The notes: generated from the letters alone by a model not told the origin. DNA of 64,000 nucleotides from Halosaccharopolyspora lacisalsi (GCF_014137975.1 NZ_JACGWZ010000008.1:62001-126000), one strand, 5' to 3'; positions 44,813 through 53,043 are shown, counted from the first letter of the stretch. Program-made: numbers and translations.

Positions 44813-45551
44813 GTGCACCATTATCACCACCCCGCGCCGTATCCACCGGGGCCGGAAAACGGGCTCGGCACGGCCGCGTTCGTCGTCGGCCCGTGCGCCT
44901 GCGTGTTCTCGTTCATCCCCGTCATCGGTCTGATCGCCCGGCCCGTGCCGATCACCGGAACAGGGCTCTCGATCGCCGCTCTCCACAAGGTCAGGACGGG
45001 CGCAGCCACGAACGAGGTGCCCGTGCTCGTCGGACTCGTGTTATCGCTGGTCGCACTGGTGATCCGCATCGGACGGGTAGCGATGATGTTCGACGTGGCC
45101 GACCAGAAGCAGGAGATCTTGCGGATCGCTGACATGGGAGCCAGCGAGAATCGGTGGCCGCACTACGTCCCGCAGGCGCGTGCCCTCGGCATCGGCAGCA
45201 TGACGGGGTCCCTGCTGTTCACCACGCGGGAGAACTTCGGCATGCTGAGCCTGTCCTCTTCGAAGCCCGAGGCGTTCACGCAGCGCTCCGAGAAGGTGGG
45301 ATGGGTTTTCGCCTCCCATGCTGCGGTGGCCTTCGCCAGTGCCCGCAACGACGCGCAACTCCACCGGACCATCACGACTCGCCAAGGGCATCGGCGAAGC
45401 GATGGGCGTCATCATGAACCGCTACAAGATCTCCGGGGGCCAGGCCTTCGAAGTGCTGAAACGGGTCTCGCAGCATCGCAACGTCAAGCTCCGCGAGGTC
45501 GCCCAGGAGGTCGCCGAAACCGGCGAGGTCCCGGGAGCCGAGGACCGCTGA
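44813..45551 (+). pseudogene. Chimeric relic: DUF4190-like membrane part fused to a frameshifted GAF-ANTAR gene
   Basis: The first about 90 codons from a GTG (VHHYHHPAPYPPGPENG) encode a DUF4190-type protein with two membrane segments (FSFIPVIGLIARP; LVGLVLSLVALVI). The same frame then runs into the C-terminal half of a GAF domain (SENRWPHYVPQARALGIGS, FASHAAVAFASA). Near 45374-45385 the frame is lost. The ANTAR RNA-binding domain continues in another frame (KGIGEAMGVIMNRYKISGGQ to the stop). An intact GAF-ANTAR antiterminator would be about 230 residues in one frame, and its N-terminal third is missing here. Deletion plus frameshift explain the pattern. Confidence 0.78.
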
Positions 45552-45870
45552 GCCTCGTCCGGTCCCCTCGTTTAGATCGGTGCCACATCGGTTACTCTCC
45601 GAATAGCCGAGTTGACGTCTCGCCAAGGGAACTGCTCGGCCAGAGCAGCAGTGCGCTTGAGCAGCCAGGAGCATTGAGTACTCCGTTGGGCGCGTCAGGA
45701 GTGAAACCGGTCCCTCCTGCTGACACGCCTTCCGTATCTCTCGACGACCCCCGAGGGGGTCCCTTGACGCTCTTCGCTCACGTTGTGACTTGCTGTGACG
45801 GGACCTCGTCGCGACGTGAGGCCTGTTCAGCTTTTGGCTGCGTTGTCGTCGGTGAGACTATTGTGACCTG
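45552..45870. other. Gene-free stretch with a small hairpin
   Basis: No gene is seen. GACCCCC-GA-GGGGGTC at 45746-45761 could terminate transcription. A GACTAT box near 45861 lies about eight bases before the next ATG and would suit a leaderless transcript. Confidence 0.35.
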
Positions 45871-46119
45871 ATGAGCCATCTTGTAGGCACCGAGGAATGG
45901 GCACACCACCACCGGGAAGACCATGAGGACCTGGTGGCCGACGCGGCCGAGTGGAAACCGCTGGCACCGTTTCACGCGGTGGACAGCGAGACCGGAGCGG
46001 CGCTGTGCGATTCGGACGTGGGGGTCGAGGTCGTCCCGGAGATGGTCTGGGATCAAGTGTCGTTCGGCCGGTGCATGGCGTGTCTCCAGGTGCTCGGCGA
46101 AACGGCCGGGCCCGGGTAA
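45871..46119 (+). CDS. Small hypothetical protein with CxxC
   Basis: This 82-residue protein begins MSHLVGTEEWAHHHRE. It has a central LAPFHAVDSETGAALCDSD and ends with VSFGRCMACLQVLGE. Three cysteines including a C-x-x-C could bind metal. Codon use is normal for the genome, unlike the surrounding decayed DNA. Such small proteins are frequent cargo of actinomycete integrative elements. There is no ribosome-binding site, so it may be leaderless. A frame on the other strand is the read-through of a glycosyltransferase relic. Confidence 0.5.
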   Translation: MSHLVGTEEWAHHHREDHEDLVADAAEWKPLAPFHAVDSETGAALCDSDVGVEVVPEMVWDQVSFGRCMACLQVLGETAGPG

Positions 46120-46169
46120 GGGATCTTCTGCTTCGGCGGCCCCTCCGTGGCTTCCGGCCGCCCGCCTCC

Positions 46170-46624
46170 CGCTCAGCCCGGTGAGGCCGCCCGTTGATGA
46201 AGGAGAGAAACTCCGACCACACGCACTGCGCGCGACTCGGGCACGTGGCGCCAAGTGCTTCGGCTCGGGCGTCGATGATGCCCATCCGGGCTTCGTGCTC
46301 GGGACCGGTGGAGTGCGCGGCGTGCTTGGTGGTCTGACCGCCCCACTTGCGGTGGAGCAATCCGCGCTCGGCGGAGAAGTAGCCATCGCTGACGGCGTTG
46401 AGCGCGACCAGGAGTTCCCTGTCCTCGAACGCCCGTAGTGCCATCCATCCGCCGAGTGCGAGCAACAGTTCCCGGCGGACGCACAGCGTTGCGGGATGGG
46501 CCGAGGAGCGGTGACCGTGTGCGCGCCAGCGCTCGAAGCACCGACCGACGTGGAAGCACTCCCTCGTGCGGGCCCTGGTCGAACCCGACTGGTGACCCGT
46601 CCGAACGAACCGCCATCGGGTGCC
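46170..46624 (-). pseudogene. C-terminal fragment of a family-2-type glycosyltransferase
   Basis: The open frame has no start codon, yet it is protein-like for about 150 codons: RWRFVRTGHQSGSTRART, CFERWRAHG, HPATLCVRRELLLALGGWMAL, FEDRELLVALNAVSDGYFS and LLHRKWGGQ. I recognise the end of the actinobacterial glycosyltransferases with CVRR...LALGGW...LLLALNAV...LYRKW. The N-terminal catalytic half is absent, and at about 46620 the sequence switches abruptly to an integrase-like piece on the other strand. Beyond about 46170 the frame continues only as antisense of the small ORF. Confidence 0.65.
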
Positions 46625-46676
46625 GCTCCGGAAGCGTGCGGGCTACGGGTGGGTGACCATCCACACGTTCCGCGAG
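46606..46676 (+). pseudogene. Tyrosine-integrase fragment (HxxR box)
   Basis: In one frame the sequence reads VPLRKRAGYGWVTIHTFR. This is the characteristic segment of actinomycete plasmid/phage tyrosine integrases leading into the catalytic H-x-x-R box (HTFR). The following codons (EAKPGSRASVD) do not continue the usual KTVATL helix, and no catalytic Tyr is found, so only a remnant is left. It lies 124 bases from tRNA-Arg, a common integration target. Confidence 0.5.
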
Positions 46677-46750
46677 GCGAAGCCGGGCTCCCGTGCCAGT
46701 GTCGATCGGAGTCCGCCGTCGCGCGGCTGGCGAACGCCCCCGAACAGCAA

Positions 46751-46780
46751 GAAGCCCCCTGCGACTAAGTAGGGGGCTTC
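46751..46780 (-). terminator. Hairpin downstream of tRNA-Arg
   Basis: GAAGCCCCCT and AGGGGGCTTC form a perfect 10-bp stem with a ten-base loop, 20 bases past the 3' end of tRNA-Arg. Confidence 0.75.
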
Positions 46781-46799
46781 GAGCTGTCTCGACCAGACG

Positions 46800-46872
46800 T
46801 GCGCCCGTAGGGATTCGAACCCCAAACCTTCTGATCCGTAGTCAGATGCTCTATCCGTTGAGCTACGGGCGC
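46800..46872 (-). tRNA. tRNA-Arg (anticodon ACG)
   Basis: Acceptor GCGCCCG/CGGGCGC, anticodon stem CTGAC... loop CTACGGA giving ACG, T-loop TTCGAAT, discriminator A. CCA is not encoded. A34 is the substrate of TadA (32828-33304). Confidence 0.96.
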
Positions 46873-46913
46873 TTGTTCAGTTGTGGACCTCCACCTCACG
46901 GCGAACGTCCCTG

Positions 46914-47001
46914 CGGAGGCTCCGGGATTTGAACCCGGGAGGGGGAATGCCCCAACCGCATTAGCAGTGCGGCGCCATAGACCAGACTAGGCGAAGCCTC
47001 C
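46914..47001 (-). tRNA. tRNA-Ser (anticodon GCT)
   Basis: Acceptor GGAGGCT/AGCCTCC, anticodon loop CTGCTAA giving GCT, long variable arm, T-loop TTCAAAT, discriminator G. CCA is not encoded. It reads AGC/AGU and lies 41 bases upstream of tRNA-Arg on the same strand. Confidence 0.96.
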
Positions 47002-47058
47002 GGGTCGTTCTCACGGCCACGAATGAAAGCCTACACACTCCCTGATCGGCCAAGCAAA

Positions 47059-47087
47059 GGGGGGTGGGGTTCATGCCCCCACCCCCC
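47059..47087 (-). terminator. Hairpin after acetoacetyl-CoA ligase gene
   Basis: GGGGGGTGGGG pairs perfectly with CCCCACCCCCC across seven bases, six bases past the stop codon. Confidence 0.7.
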
Positions 47088-47092
47088 GGTGC

Positions 47093-49084
47093 TCACTCCT
47101 TCGAACCCCCTCCGAGCTGCACGAACGGCGTCAGCGCGTCCGGGTTGCTCAGCGCGTCGCGGCTGACGGCCTGATCCGGCGCGGCCCCGGCGAGGATCTT
47201 CTTCACCGGCACCTCCAGCTTCTTGCCGTTGAGGGTGTGGGGCACCTCACTCACCTGGATGAACCGGTTCGGCACGTGCCGGGGCGAGAGCTCGGCACGC
47301 AGCGCCGCCTTCAACTCCGGCTGGAGCTCGTCGAGGGAGGCACCCTCAGCCAGGACGAGGAAGCACAGCAGCTCGCCCTCGGACTCCCCCGCGCCGGAGG
47401 TGTCCACGACCAGCGAGTCGACCACGCTCTCGAAGCCCTCCACGACCCGGTAGAACTCGGCGGTGCCCATCCGGATGCCGCCGCGGTTCAGCGTCGAGTC
47501 GCTGCGACCGTAGATCACCAGCGTCCCCCGCTCGGTGATCTTGACCCAGTCGCCGTGGCGCCACACCCCGGGGAACGTGTCGAAGTAGGCGTCGCGCAGG
47601 CGGGCGCCGTCGGGGTCGTTCCAGAAGAACACCGGCATGGTCGGCATCGGCTTGGTGATGACCAGCTCGCCGACCTCGCCGTGCAGCTCGTTCCCGTTCT
47701 CGTCGTAGGCGGCCACGGACGCGCCCAGCATCGGGCACGAGAGCTCGCCCAGCCACACCGGCACGTCCGGTGCGGCACCCACGAACGCCGTGCACAGGTC
47801 GGTGCCTCCGGAGACGCTGGCGATCTGCACGTCCGGGCCGACCGCGTCGGCGATCCAGCGGAAGCCGTCGGTGGAAAGCGGCGCACCCGTGGACCCGATC
47901 GTGCGCAGCGCGGAGAGGTCGTAGTCGGAGCCGGGCCGCAACTCCTTCTTGAGGCAGCTCTGGATGAACGGCGCCGAGGTGCCGAAGTAGTCCACGCGGT
48001 GGCGCTCGTTCAGCTCCCACAGCGTCGTCAACGACGGGTACGCGGGGCTGCCGTCGAACAGCACGATCGTGGCCCCGGCCAGCAGCCCACCCACCAGGAA
48101 GTTCCACATCATCCAGCCCGTGGTGGTGAACCAGAAGAAGCGGTCGCCGGGTCCGAGGTCGGCGTGCAGCCCGATCGCCTTGAGATGCTCCAGCGTCATC
48201 CCGCCGTGCCCGTGCACGATGCCCTTGGGCAGGCCCGTGGTGCCCGATGAGTACAGCACCCACAGCGGGTGGTCGAACGGCACGGCGTCGAAGACGAGCT
48301 CGGCGTCGCGGTGCCGCTCCAGCAGGGTCCCCCAGTCCACGGCGCGGTCCAGGGACGCCCCGGTGTCGAGGTAGTCGATCAGCACCGTGGCCGACAGGCC
48401 GGGCAACTGCTCGGCCAGGTCGTCGACGGTGGAGCGAATGTCGAAGCTGCGGCCTCCGTAGACGTAGCCGCCGACCGCGATGAGCACCTTCGGCTCGATC
48501 TGGACGAACCGCTCGGCGACGGCGCGCAGCCCGAAGTCCGGCGAGCAGGAGGACCACACCGCCCCCAGGCTCGCGGTCGCCAGGAACGCGATCAGGGTTT
48601 CCGGGCTGTTCGGCGCCAGGGCCACGACCCGATCACCGCGCTGCACGCCGAGTTCGGCCAACCCCGCCCTGGTGGCCGCGACCCTGGCGCGCAGCTGACC
48701 GAAGGTCAGTTCCTCGCGGAGCCCGTCCTCACGGGCGAAGATCACCGCCTGGTCCTCGTCGGCCCTGCCCGCACCGTCCCGCAGGGCGTGCTCGGCGTAG
48801 TTCAGGGTGGCCCCGGGGAACCACTCCGCGCCCGGCATGACCTCCTCGGTCAGCACCCGTTCGGGAGGGTCGTGGAAGTCGACGTCGAAGAAGTCCGCGA
48901 GCTCGCCCCAGAAACCCTCCAGGTCGGTCACCGACCACCGCCACAGCGCCCGGTAGTCCGGCAGATCGAGATCACGCTCGGAGCGCAGCCACTCGCGGAA
49001 CCGCTCCATCCGGCTGTCGCGGACGCGCTCCGACGACGGTTCCCACAGCAGCTCGGGCGTGTGTTCGGGGGTGTTCGATGTCAT
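47093..49084 (-). CDS. aacS: Acetoacetate-CoA ligase
   Basis: This 663-residue adenylate-forming enzyme activates acetoacetate with ATP and CoA. The AMP-binding loop is YSSGTTGLPKG (about 275). FFWFTTTGWMMWNF, TGAPLS, SVSGGTDLC, YGRSDSTLNRGGIRMG (hinge) and the C-terminal GKKLEVPVKK (catalytic Lys) follow. The N-terminal extension (LLWEPSSERVRDSRMERFREWL) and total length are typical of acetoacetyl-CoA synthetases rather than acetyl-CoA synthetases. It may link ketone-body or polyhydroxybutyrate use to central metabolism. It is a single gene on this strand, ended by a hairpin. Confidence 0.93.
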   Translation of the reverse strand: MTSNTPEHTPELLWEPSSERVRDSRMERFREWLRSERDLDLPDYRALWRWSVTDLEGFWGELADFFDVDFHDPPERVLTEEVMPGAEWFPGATLNYAEHALRDGAGRADEDQAVIFAREDGLREELTFGQLRARVAATRAGLAELGVQRGDRVVALAPNSPETLIAFLATASLGAVWSSCSPDFGLRAVAERFVQIEPKVLIAVGGYVYGGRSFDIRSTVDDLAEQLPGLSATVLIDYLDTGASLDRAVDWGTLLERHRDAELVFDAVPFDHPLWVLYSSGTTGLPKGIVHGHGGMTLEHLKAIGLHADLGPGDRFFWFTTTGWMMWNFLVGGLLAGATIVLFDGSPAYPSLTTLWELNERHRVDYFGTSAPFIQSCLKKELRPGSDYDLSALRTIGSTGAPLSTDGFRWIADAVGPDVQIASVSGGTDLCTAFVGAAPDVPVWLGELSCPMLGASVAAYDENGNELHGEVGELVITKPMPTMPVFFWNDPDGARLRDAYFDTFPGVWRHGDWVKITERGTLVIYGRSDSTLNRGGIRMGTAEFYRVVEGFESVVDSLVVDTSGAGESEGELLCFLVLAEGASLDELQPELKAALRAELSPRHVPNRFIQVSEVPHTLNGKKLEVPVKKILAGAAPDQAVSRDALSNPDALTPFVQLGGGSKE

Positions 49085-49197
49085 GCGTTTTTCCTAACGC
49101 ATGAGGCCCTCGTCATGCCAGGGCACCCCCGGACCGCTTCGGCAGCGGAAACGATACGGGGCGCAGCTGCGGCGACCCCCGTGGGAGTGAAGCTCGT

Positions 49198-49217
49198 GCG
49201 GTTTCGCGCGAAACCGC
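49198..49217. repeat. 20-bp palindrome, diverged copy 3
   Basis: GCGGTTTCGC with its complement forms a perfect 20-bp palindrome. It shares the 16-base core with the copies at 18404 and 33908 but has GC instead of CC/GG at the ends and lacks the TAACCACCA tail. It lies upstream of the acetoacetate-CoA ligase gene. Confidence 0.75.
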
Positions 49218-49292
49218 CGGACCCTACTGCCACCCGGGCCGGTCTCAGGACGGGGCAGCGTGCTCCGGTTCCATCCGTACCGGGGGTTTTTG

Positions 49293-49333
49293 CGATTTTC
49301 CCTAAAGTTGTGTCACAACTTTAGGGAAAATCG
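49293..49333. repeat. 41-bp palindrome, copy 2 of the leuA-type element
   Basis: Arms of 20 bases (CGATTTTCCCTAAAGTTGTG and complement) around one base. They are identical over these arms to the element at 9686-9732. It lies just after the symporter gene end (minus strand) and can act as its terminator. Confidence 0.85.
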
Positions 49334-49356
49334 TGAACACCACGGGCCGGGACACG

Positions 49357-50628
49357 TCAGGACGCGGCGACGTGCTCCGGTTCCTCCTCGGAAGTCATGT
49401 CGCGCTCGGTCTTGGCCACGAGCCGCGTACCGGTCAGGTCGCCGGTCACGTTGCACATCGTGCGCACCATGTCCAGCAGCGAGTCGATCCCGGCGACCAG
49501 GGCCACGGGGGCGAAGGGCAGCCCGGCCTGGCTGATCGTCATCGACAGCATGATCAGCCCCGCTCCCGGCACCCCGGCGGTCCCGATAGAGGCCAGCACC
49601 CCCACGGCGACGATGCCCAGCAGCTGTCCCGGCGACAACTGCACGCCCGCGATGTCGGCGACGAACACGGTCGCGGCACCGACGTAGATCGCCGTACCGT
49701 CCATGTTCACCGTCGCTCCCAGCGGCAGCGTGAAGCTGTAGACGCTGTCGCGCACGCCCATCCGCTCGGCCGCGCGCGAGCTCACCGGCAGGGTTCCGCT
49801 GCTCGACCGGGTGACGAACGCCGTCAGCATCGGGTCCTTGGCCGCGCCGAAGAACTTCCGCACGCCCACGCGCGCCACCGCCAGCAACCCCGCGTAGAAC
49901 ACGATCATCAGCGCGACGCCGCCGTAGACCACACCGGTCAGCTTCGCCAGCGGCGCCAGCGCTTCCATGCCGGTCTCGGCCAGCACCGCGGCGATCAGCG
50001 CGAACACACCGACCGGCGCGTACTCCAGCACTCCCCTGACCAGCAGGAACACCACCTCGACGAGCGCCTCGTTGGCTCGCCGCAGCAGGTTGCCCAGTCC
50101 GCTGAGCCGTTCGTCGTCCCTGCCGCACAGCACGCTGATGGCGATCCCGACGATCACCGCGAAGAAGATGACCGCCAGCACGTTGCCCTCGACCATGGCG
50201 GCCAGCGGGTTCTCCGGAACGATGCCCAGCAGCGTCTCGGCCATCGGCGGAGCCTTCTCCGGCTGCTGCGTCGACCCACCCGGCATCGTCAGTCCCGCGC
50301 CGGGATGCACCAACCAGGCGAGTCCGAGACCGAGAGCGATGGCCACCAGGGAGGTGAGCAGGTAGTAGCCGAAGACCTTCCCCCCGATGCGCCCGAGCTG
50401 CGACGGAGCCACCGACGAGACCCCGGCGATGAGGGTGACCACGACCAGCGGCACCACGAGCATCTTCAGCAGCCGCAGGAACAGGTCACCGAACGGTTGC
50501 AGCGCGCTCGCGGGTTCACCGACGAGCAGCCCCACCACGGCGCCGAGCACCAGGGCCACGCCGAGCTTGTAGATCAGGGGTATGTCGAGGTAGCGGCGCC
50601 ACCACGTGCGCCGTCCCGCAGCCGCCAT
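49357..50628 (-). CDS. Dicarboxylate/amino acid:cation symporter (DAACS family)
   Basis: This 423-residue protein has the GltPh/DctA fold: eight membrane helices, two re-entrant hairpins and the conserved signatures. These are RSSSGTLPVS (hairpin 1 serine-rich motif), LGATVNMDGTAIY (helix 7, the N-M-D-G-T cation site), SIGTAGVPGAG (hairpin 2) and DMVRTMCNVTGD (helix 8 substrate site with Asp/Arg-Asn). It imports C4-dicarboxylates or glutamate/aspartate with Na+ or H+. The Arg of helix 8 (VRTMCN) fits acidic substrates. GGGAGG precedes the ATG. Confidence 0.94.
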   Translation of the reverse strand: MAAAGRRTWWRRYLDIPLIYKLGVALVLGAVVGLLVGEPASALQPFGDLFLRLLKMLVVPLVVVTLIAGVSSVAPSQLGRIGGKVFGYYLLTSLVAIALGLGLAWLVHPGAGLTMPGGSTQQPEKAPPMAETLLGIVPENPLAAMVEGNVLAVIFFAVIVGIAISVLCGRDDERLSGLGNLLRRANEALVEVVFLLVRGVLEYAPVGVFALIAAVLAETGMEALAPLAKLTGVVYGGVALMIVFYAGLLAVARVGVRKFFGAAKDPMLTAFVTRSSSGTLPVSSRAAERMGVRDSVYSFTLPLGATVNMDGTAIYVGAATVFVADIAGVQLSPGQLLGIVAVGVLASIGTAGVPGAGLIMLSMTISQAGLPFAPVALVAGIDSLLDMVRTMCNVTGDLTGTRLVAKTERDMTSEEEPEHVAAS

Positions 50629-50825
50629 CGCCGTCCTCCCGCATTTCGAGATCGAAACTTTGGGGGGACGGTAGAGCACCGAAGTCACTTTCACCCGAAC
50701 GGGTGTCTTGACATGTGGACAGTCCCCCTGCAGGCGCACCAGCTCCACGAGAGTTATCCGCCATGCCCGGGAAGCGTTACGGTCCTCGTGCGGTGAAAAC
50801 GAGCCGTCTGACCAAGGAGTGGCCC

Positions 50826-51878
50826 ATGAGCGCGCGTACCCGCCCCGATCTCGACCAGCTGCCCCCCTACGTCGCCGGACGCACCGTGCCCGGTTCGATC
50901 AAGCTGGCCAGCAACGAGGTCTCGGCAGGACCACTGCCCAGCGTCGTCGACACCATCACCCGCGCGGCGACCGACGTGCACCGCTACCCCGACATGGGCG
51001 CGACGAAGCTGGTCGACGCGCTGTCGAAGCAGCTGGAGGTGGATTCGGAGCGGATCGCGGTCGGCTGCGGCTCGGTGGCGCTGTGCGAGCAGCTCGTGCA
51101 GGCGACCTGCGGGGAGAGCGACGAGGTCGTGTTCCCCTGGCGCTCCTTCGAGGCGTACCCGATCATCACCCAGGTCGCCGGCGCCGGACAGGTCCGGGTG
51201 CCGCTGAGCGAGGGGCACGCGCTCGACCTGGACGCCATGGCCGCCGCCATCACTCCCGCCACGCGCCTGGTGTTCGTGTGCACGCCGAACAACCCGACGG
51301 GGACCACGCTGCACCGCGCCGAGCTGGAGCGCTTCCTCGACTCAGTGCCCTCCGACGTGCTCGTGGTGCTGGACGAGGCGTACCGGGAGTTCGTCAACGA
51401 CCCGCAGGCGCCCGACGGCGTCGGCATCGCCCTCGAACGCGACAACGTCGTCTCGCTGCGCACGTTCTCGAAGGCGTACGGCCTGGCCGGACTGCGCGCC
51501 GGTTACGCCGTGGCCTCGCCGAAGGTGGCCGAGGCGTTGCGCAAGGTCTGCATCCCCTTCAGCGTCAACGCCCTGGCGCAGGAGGCCGCGGTGGCGGCGC
51601 TGGAGGCCCGTACCGAGCTCGAGGAGCGCTGCGCGAACGTGATCGCCGAGCGCACCCGGGTGCGCGACGAGCTGCTGACCCAGGGCCACGACGTGCCGGA
51701 TACGCAGGCGAACTTCGTGTGGCTGCCGCTCGGCGAGCGGACGCAGGAGTTCAACGAGCACTGCACGGAGCACCGCGTGATCGTGCGGGCCTTCCCCGGC
51801 GACGGCGCCCGGGTCACCATCGGGTCGCCGGAGGAGAACGACGCCTTCCTCGCCGCCACCAAGGCCTTTCCCGTCTGA
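50826..51878 (+). CDS. pat: Aromatic amino acid / histidinol-phosphate-type aminotransferase
   Basis: This 350-residue PLP enzyme starts RPDLDQLPPYVAGRTVPG and contains IKLASNE, DEAYREFV and FSKAYGLAGLRAGYA (PLP Lys). The N-terminal wording and ANFVWLPLG near the end match the mycobacterial Pat/HisC2 type, which transaminates phenylpyruvate and 4-hydroxyphenylpyruvate. Paired functionally with tyrA at 34023 it completes phenylalanine and tyrosine synthesis. The ATG lies after AAGGAG with an eight-base gap; an in-frame extension to 50715 overlaps non-coding upstream sequence. Confidence 0.9.
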   Translation: MSARTRPDLDQLPPYVAGRTVPGSIKLASNEVSAGPLPSVVDTITRAATDVHRYPDMGATKLVDALSKQLEVDSERIAVGCGSVALCEQLVQATCGESDEVVFPWRSFEAYPIITQVAGAGQVRVPLSEGHALDLDAMAAAITPATRLVFVCTPNNPTGTTLHRAELERFLDSVPSDVLVVLDEAYREFVNDPQAPDGVGIALERDNVVSLRTFSKAYGLAGLRAGYAVASPKVAEALRKVCIPFSVNALAQEAAVAALEARTELEERCANVIAERTRVRDELLTQGHDVPDTQANFVWLPLGERTQEFNEHCTEHRVIVRAFPGDGARVTIGSPEENDAFLAATKAFPV

Positions 51879-51905
51879 TCACTTGCCGGTGCGGAAACCC
51901 GGTAC

Positions 51906-51949
51906 TTGCCGTACCGGAAAGTCGAATGCTTGACTTTCCGGTACGGCAA
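51906..51949. repeat. 44-bp inverted repeat after pat
   Basis: TTGCCGTACCGGAAAGTC and its exact complement flank an eight-base spacer (18-bp stem). A partial copy (TTGCCGGTGCGGAAACC) lies just upstream. It can terminate pat, but it also sits directly before the broken MarR-like gene. Confidence 0.8.
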
Positions 51950-51976
51950 CACAACCCGGGGGAAGACCCACGTCGG

Positions 51977-52284
51977 ATGAATCCGCCGCCGCACTCTCCG
52001 AGTTCGACCGGACCATCCACGCACCGGACCGCCTCCGCATCTGCGCCGCGCTGGATGCGGTGGAGTGGGCGGAGTTCTCCGTCGTCCGGGACACGCTGGA
52101 GGTCAGCGACCCGGTGCTGAGCAAGCAGGTCGGCACGCTCGTCGCAGCCGGGCACCCCGAGCAGCGACGCGCCACCCGGGACACCCGCCGACGGGTCTGG
52201 CTCCGGCTCAGCAAGCTCGGCCGCACCGCCCACGCGCGACACCTCGCCGCGCTCCGCGAGATCGTCGGTGACCGGTCGCTATGA
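51977..52284 (+). pseudogene. Winged-helix MarR/ArsR-like regulator, start out of frame
   Basis: The body reads FDRTIHAPDRLRICAALDAV, AEFSVVRDTLEVSDPVLSKQVGTL and TRDTRRRVWLRLSKLGR, a complete winged-helix domain of the short transcriptional-regulator type with recognition helix DPVLSKQV. The frame has no start codon upstream before a stop at 51931. The only well-placed ATG (51977, eleven bases after GGGGGAAG) is in another frame, and the CCGCCGCCGC run between them is a likely slippage site. If a GTG at 52060 is used, the first helix is lost. A sequencing error is possible. Confidence 0.6.
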
Positions 52285-53013
52285 CCGGTCGCCGGGTGGC
52301 GGGTCGTAGTGCCCGGTCTCCGGGTCCTCGGTCTCCTCCTCGCTGACCCGGTCCTCGCCTCGCCTGCGGAAGAAGCGAAAACCGGGGAGCCCCACGATGG
52401 CCCTGCGCACGTCGTGGGTGACCTCCAGCAGCTCGTGGATCTCCGGACCGACGCGGTCCAACGTGCGCAGGATCGGCAGGATGTCGGTCAAGACGTGCTC
52501 GGTCAGCACCGGCAGCTCGTCGACCAGCCGGATCGCGGCGTCGACCTCCTGCTGGGACAGCTCGCCGACGAAGTGCTCGAGCATCGGGGCGGCCCGCCGC
52601 GCCGCGGGCTCGTACGCCGCGAGCAGGCTGTCGGCGGTGCCGGAGATGCGCTCGGCCGTGTCCACGGTGGACGAGGCGCGCTCGGAGATGTCACCGGCCC
52701 TGGCGACCACGGTCTCGGCGGAGCCGGAGATGCGGCCCGCCGCCGTCACCGCCTCCTCGGCGGAGGCCGCCACGGTCCGGGAGGTCCGCAGCAGGCCCTC
52801 GGCCTCGTCCACCGTTCGTGACGTGCGCTCGACGAGCTCGTCGGCGCGGTCGACGACCTCCCGGACCCGGCCTAGCAGGTCCTCGGCGCCGTCGACCAGG
52901 CCGATCACACGTCCGGGAACGGCGGCGACGGTCGCCGCCGAGTCGGTGGCCCACTCGAAGGTGGACCTCGCCGTCGCGACCACGTCACCGGGCTTGGGGA
53001 TACCGATCTTCAT
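52279..53013 (-). CDS. Coiled-coil protein of unknown function
   Basis: This 244-residue, mostly helical protein is actinobacterial and starts MKIGIPKPGDVVATARSTFEWA. The middle (about 40-140) is Ala/Glu/Arg/Ser-rich with heptad-like spacing. A conserved-looking block follows, with SQQEVDAAIRLVDELPVLTEHVLTDILPILRTLDRVGPEIHELLEV. The tail is acidic. Homologues have been labelled ribulose-bisphosphate carboxylase large subunit in databases, but no RuBisCO motif is present. It may be phasin-like or a scaffold. It is convergent with the MarR-like relic, overlapping by six bases. Confidence 0.8.
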   Translation of the reverse strand: MKIGIPKPGDVVATARSTFEWATDSAATVAAVPGRVIGLVDGAEDLLGRVREVVDRADELVERTSRTVDEAEGLLRTSRTVAASAEEAVTAAGRISGSAETVVARAGDISERASSTVDTAERISGTADSLLAAYEPAARRAAPMLEHFVGELSQQEVDAAIRLVDELPVLTEHVLTDILPILRTLDRVGPEIHELLEVTHDVRRAIVGLPGFRFFRRRGEDRVSEEETEDPETGHYDPPPGDRS

Positions 53014-53043
53014 ACCCCCACTGTGCCCGAGCGGCGCGGTACG

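Noticed and set aside
44403-46800. Intact integrative element with attachment-site duplication at tRNA-Arg
   Set aside because: Only fragments of an integrase are present and I found no second copy of the tRNA-Arg 3' end to the left, so an intact element is not supported.
52279-53013. Label as RuBisCO large subunit, used for homologues in databases
   Set aside because: The protein is a short helical coiled-coil with none of the RuBisCO active-site motifs.
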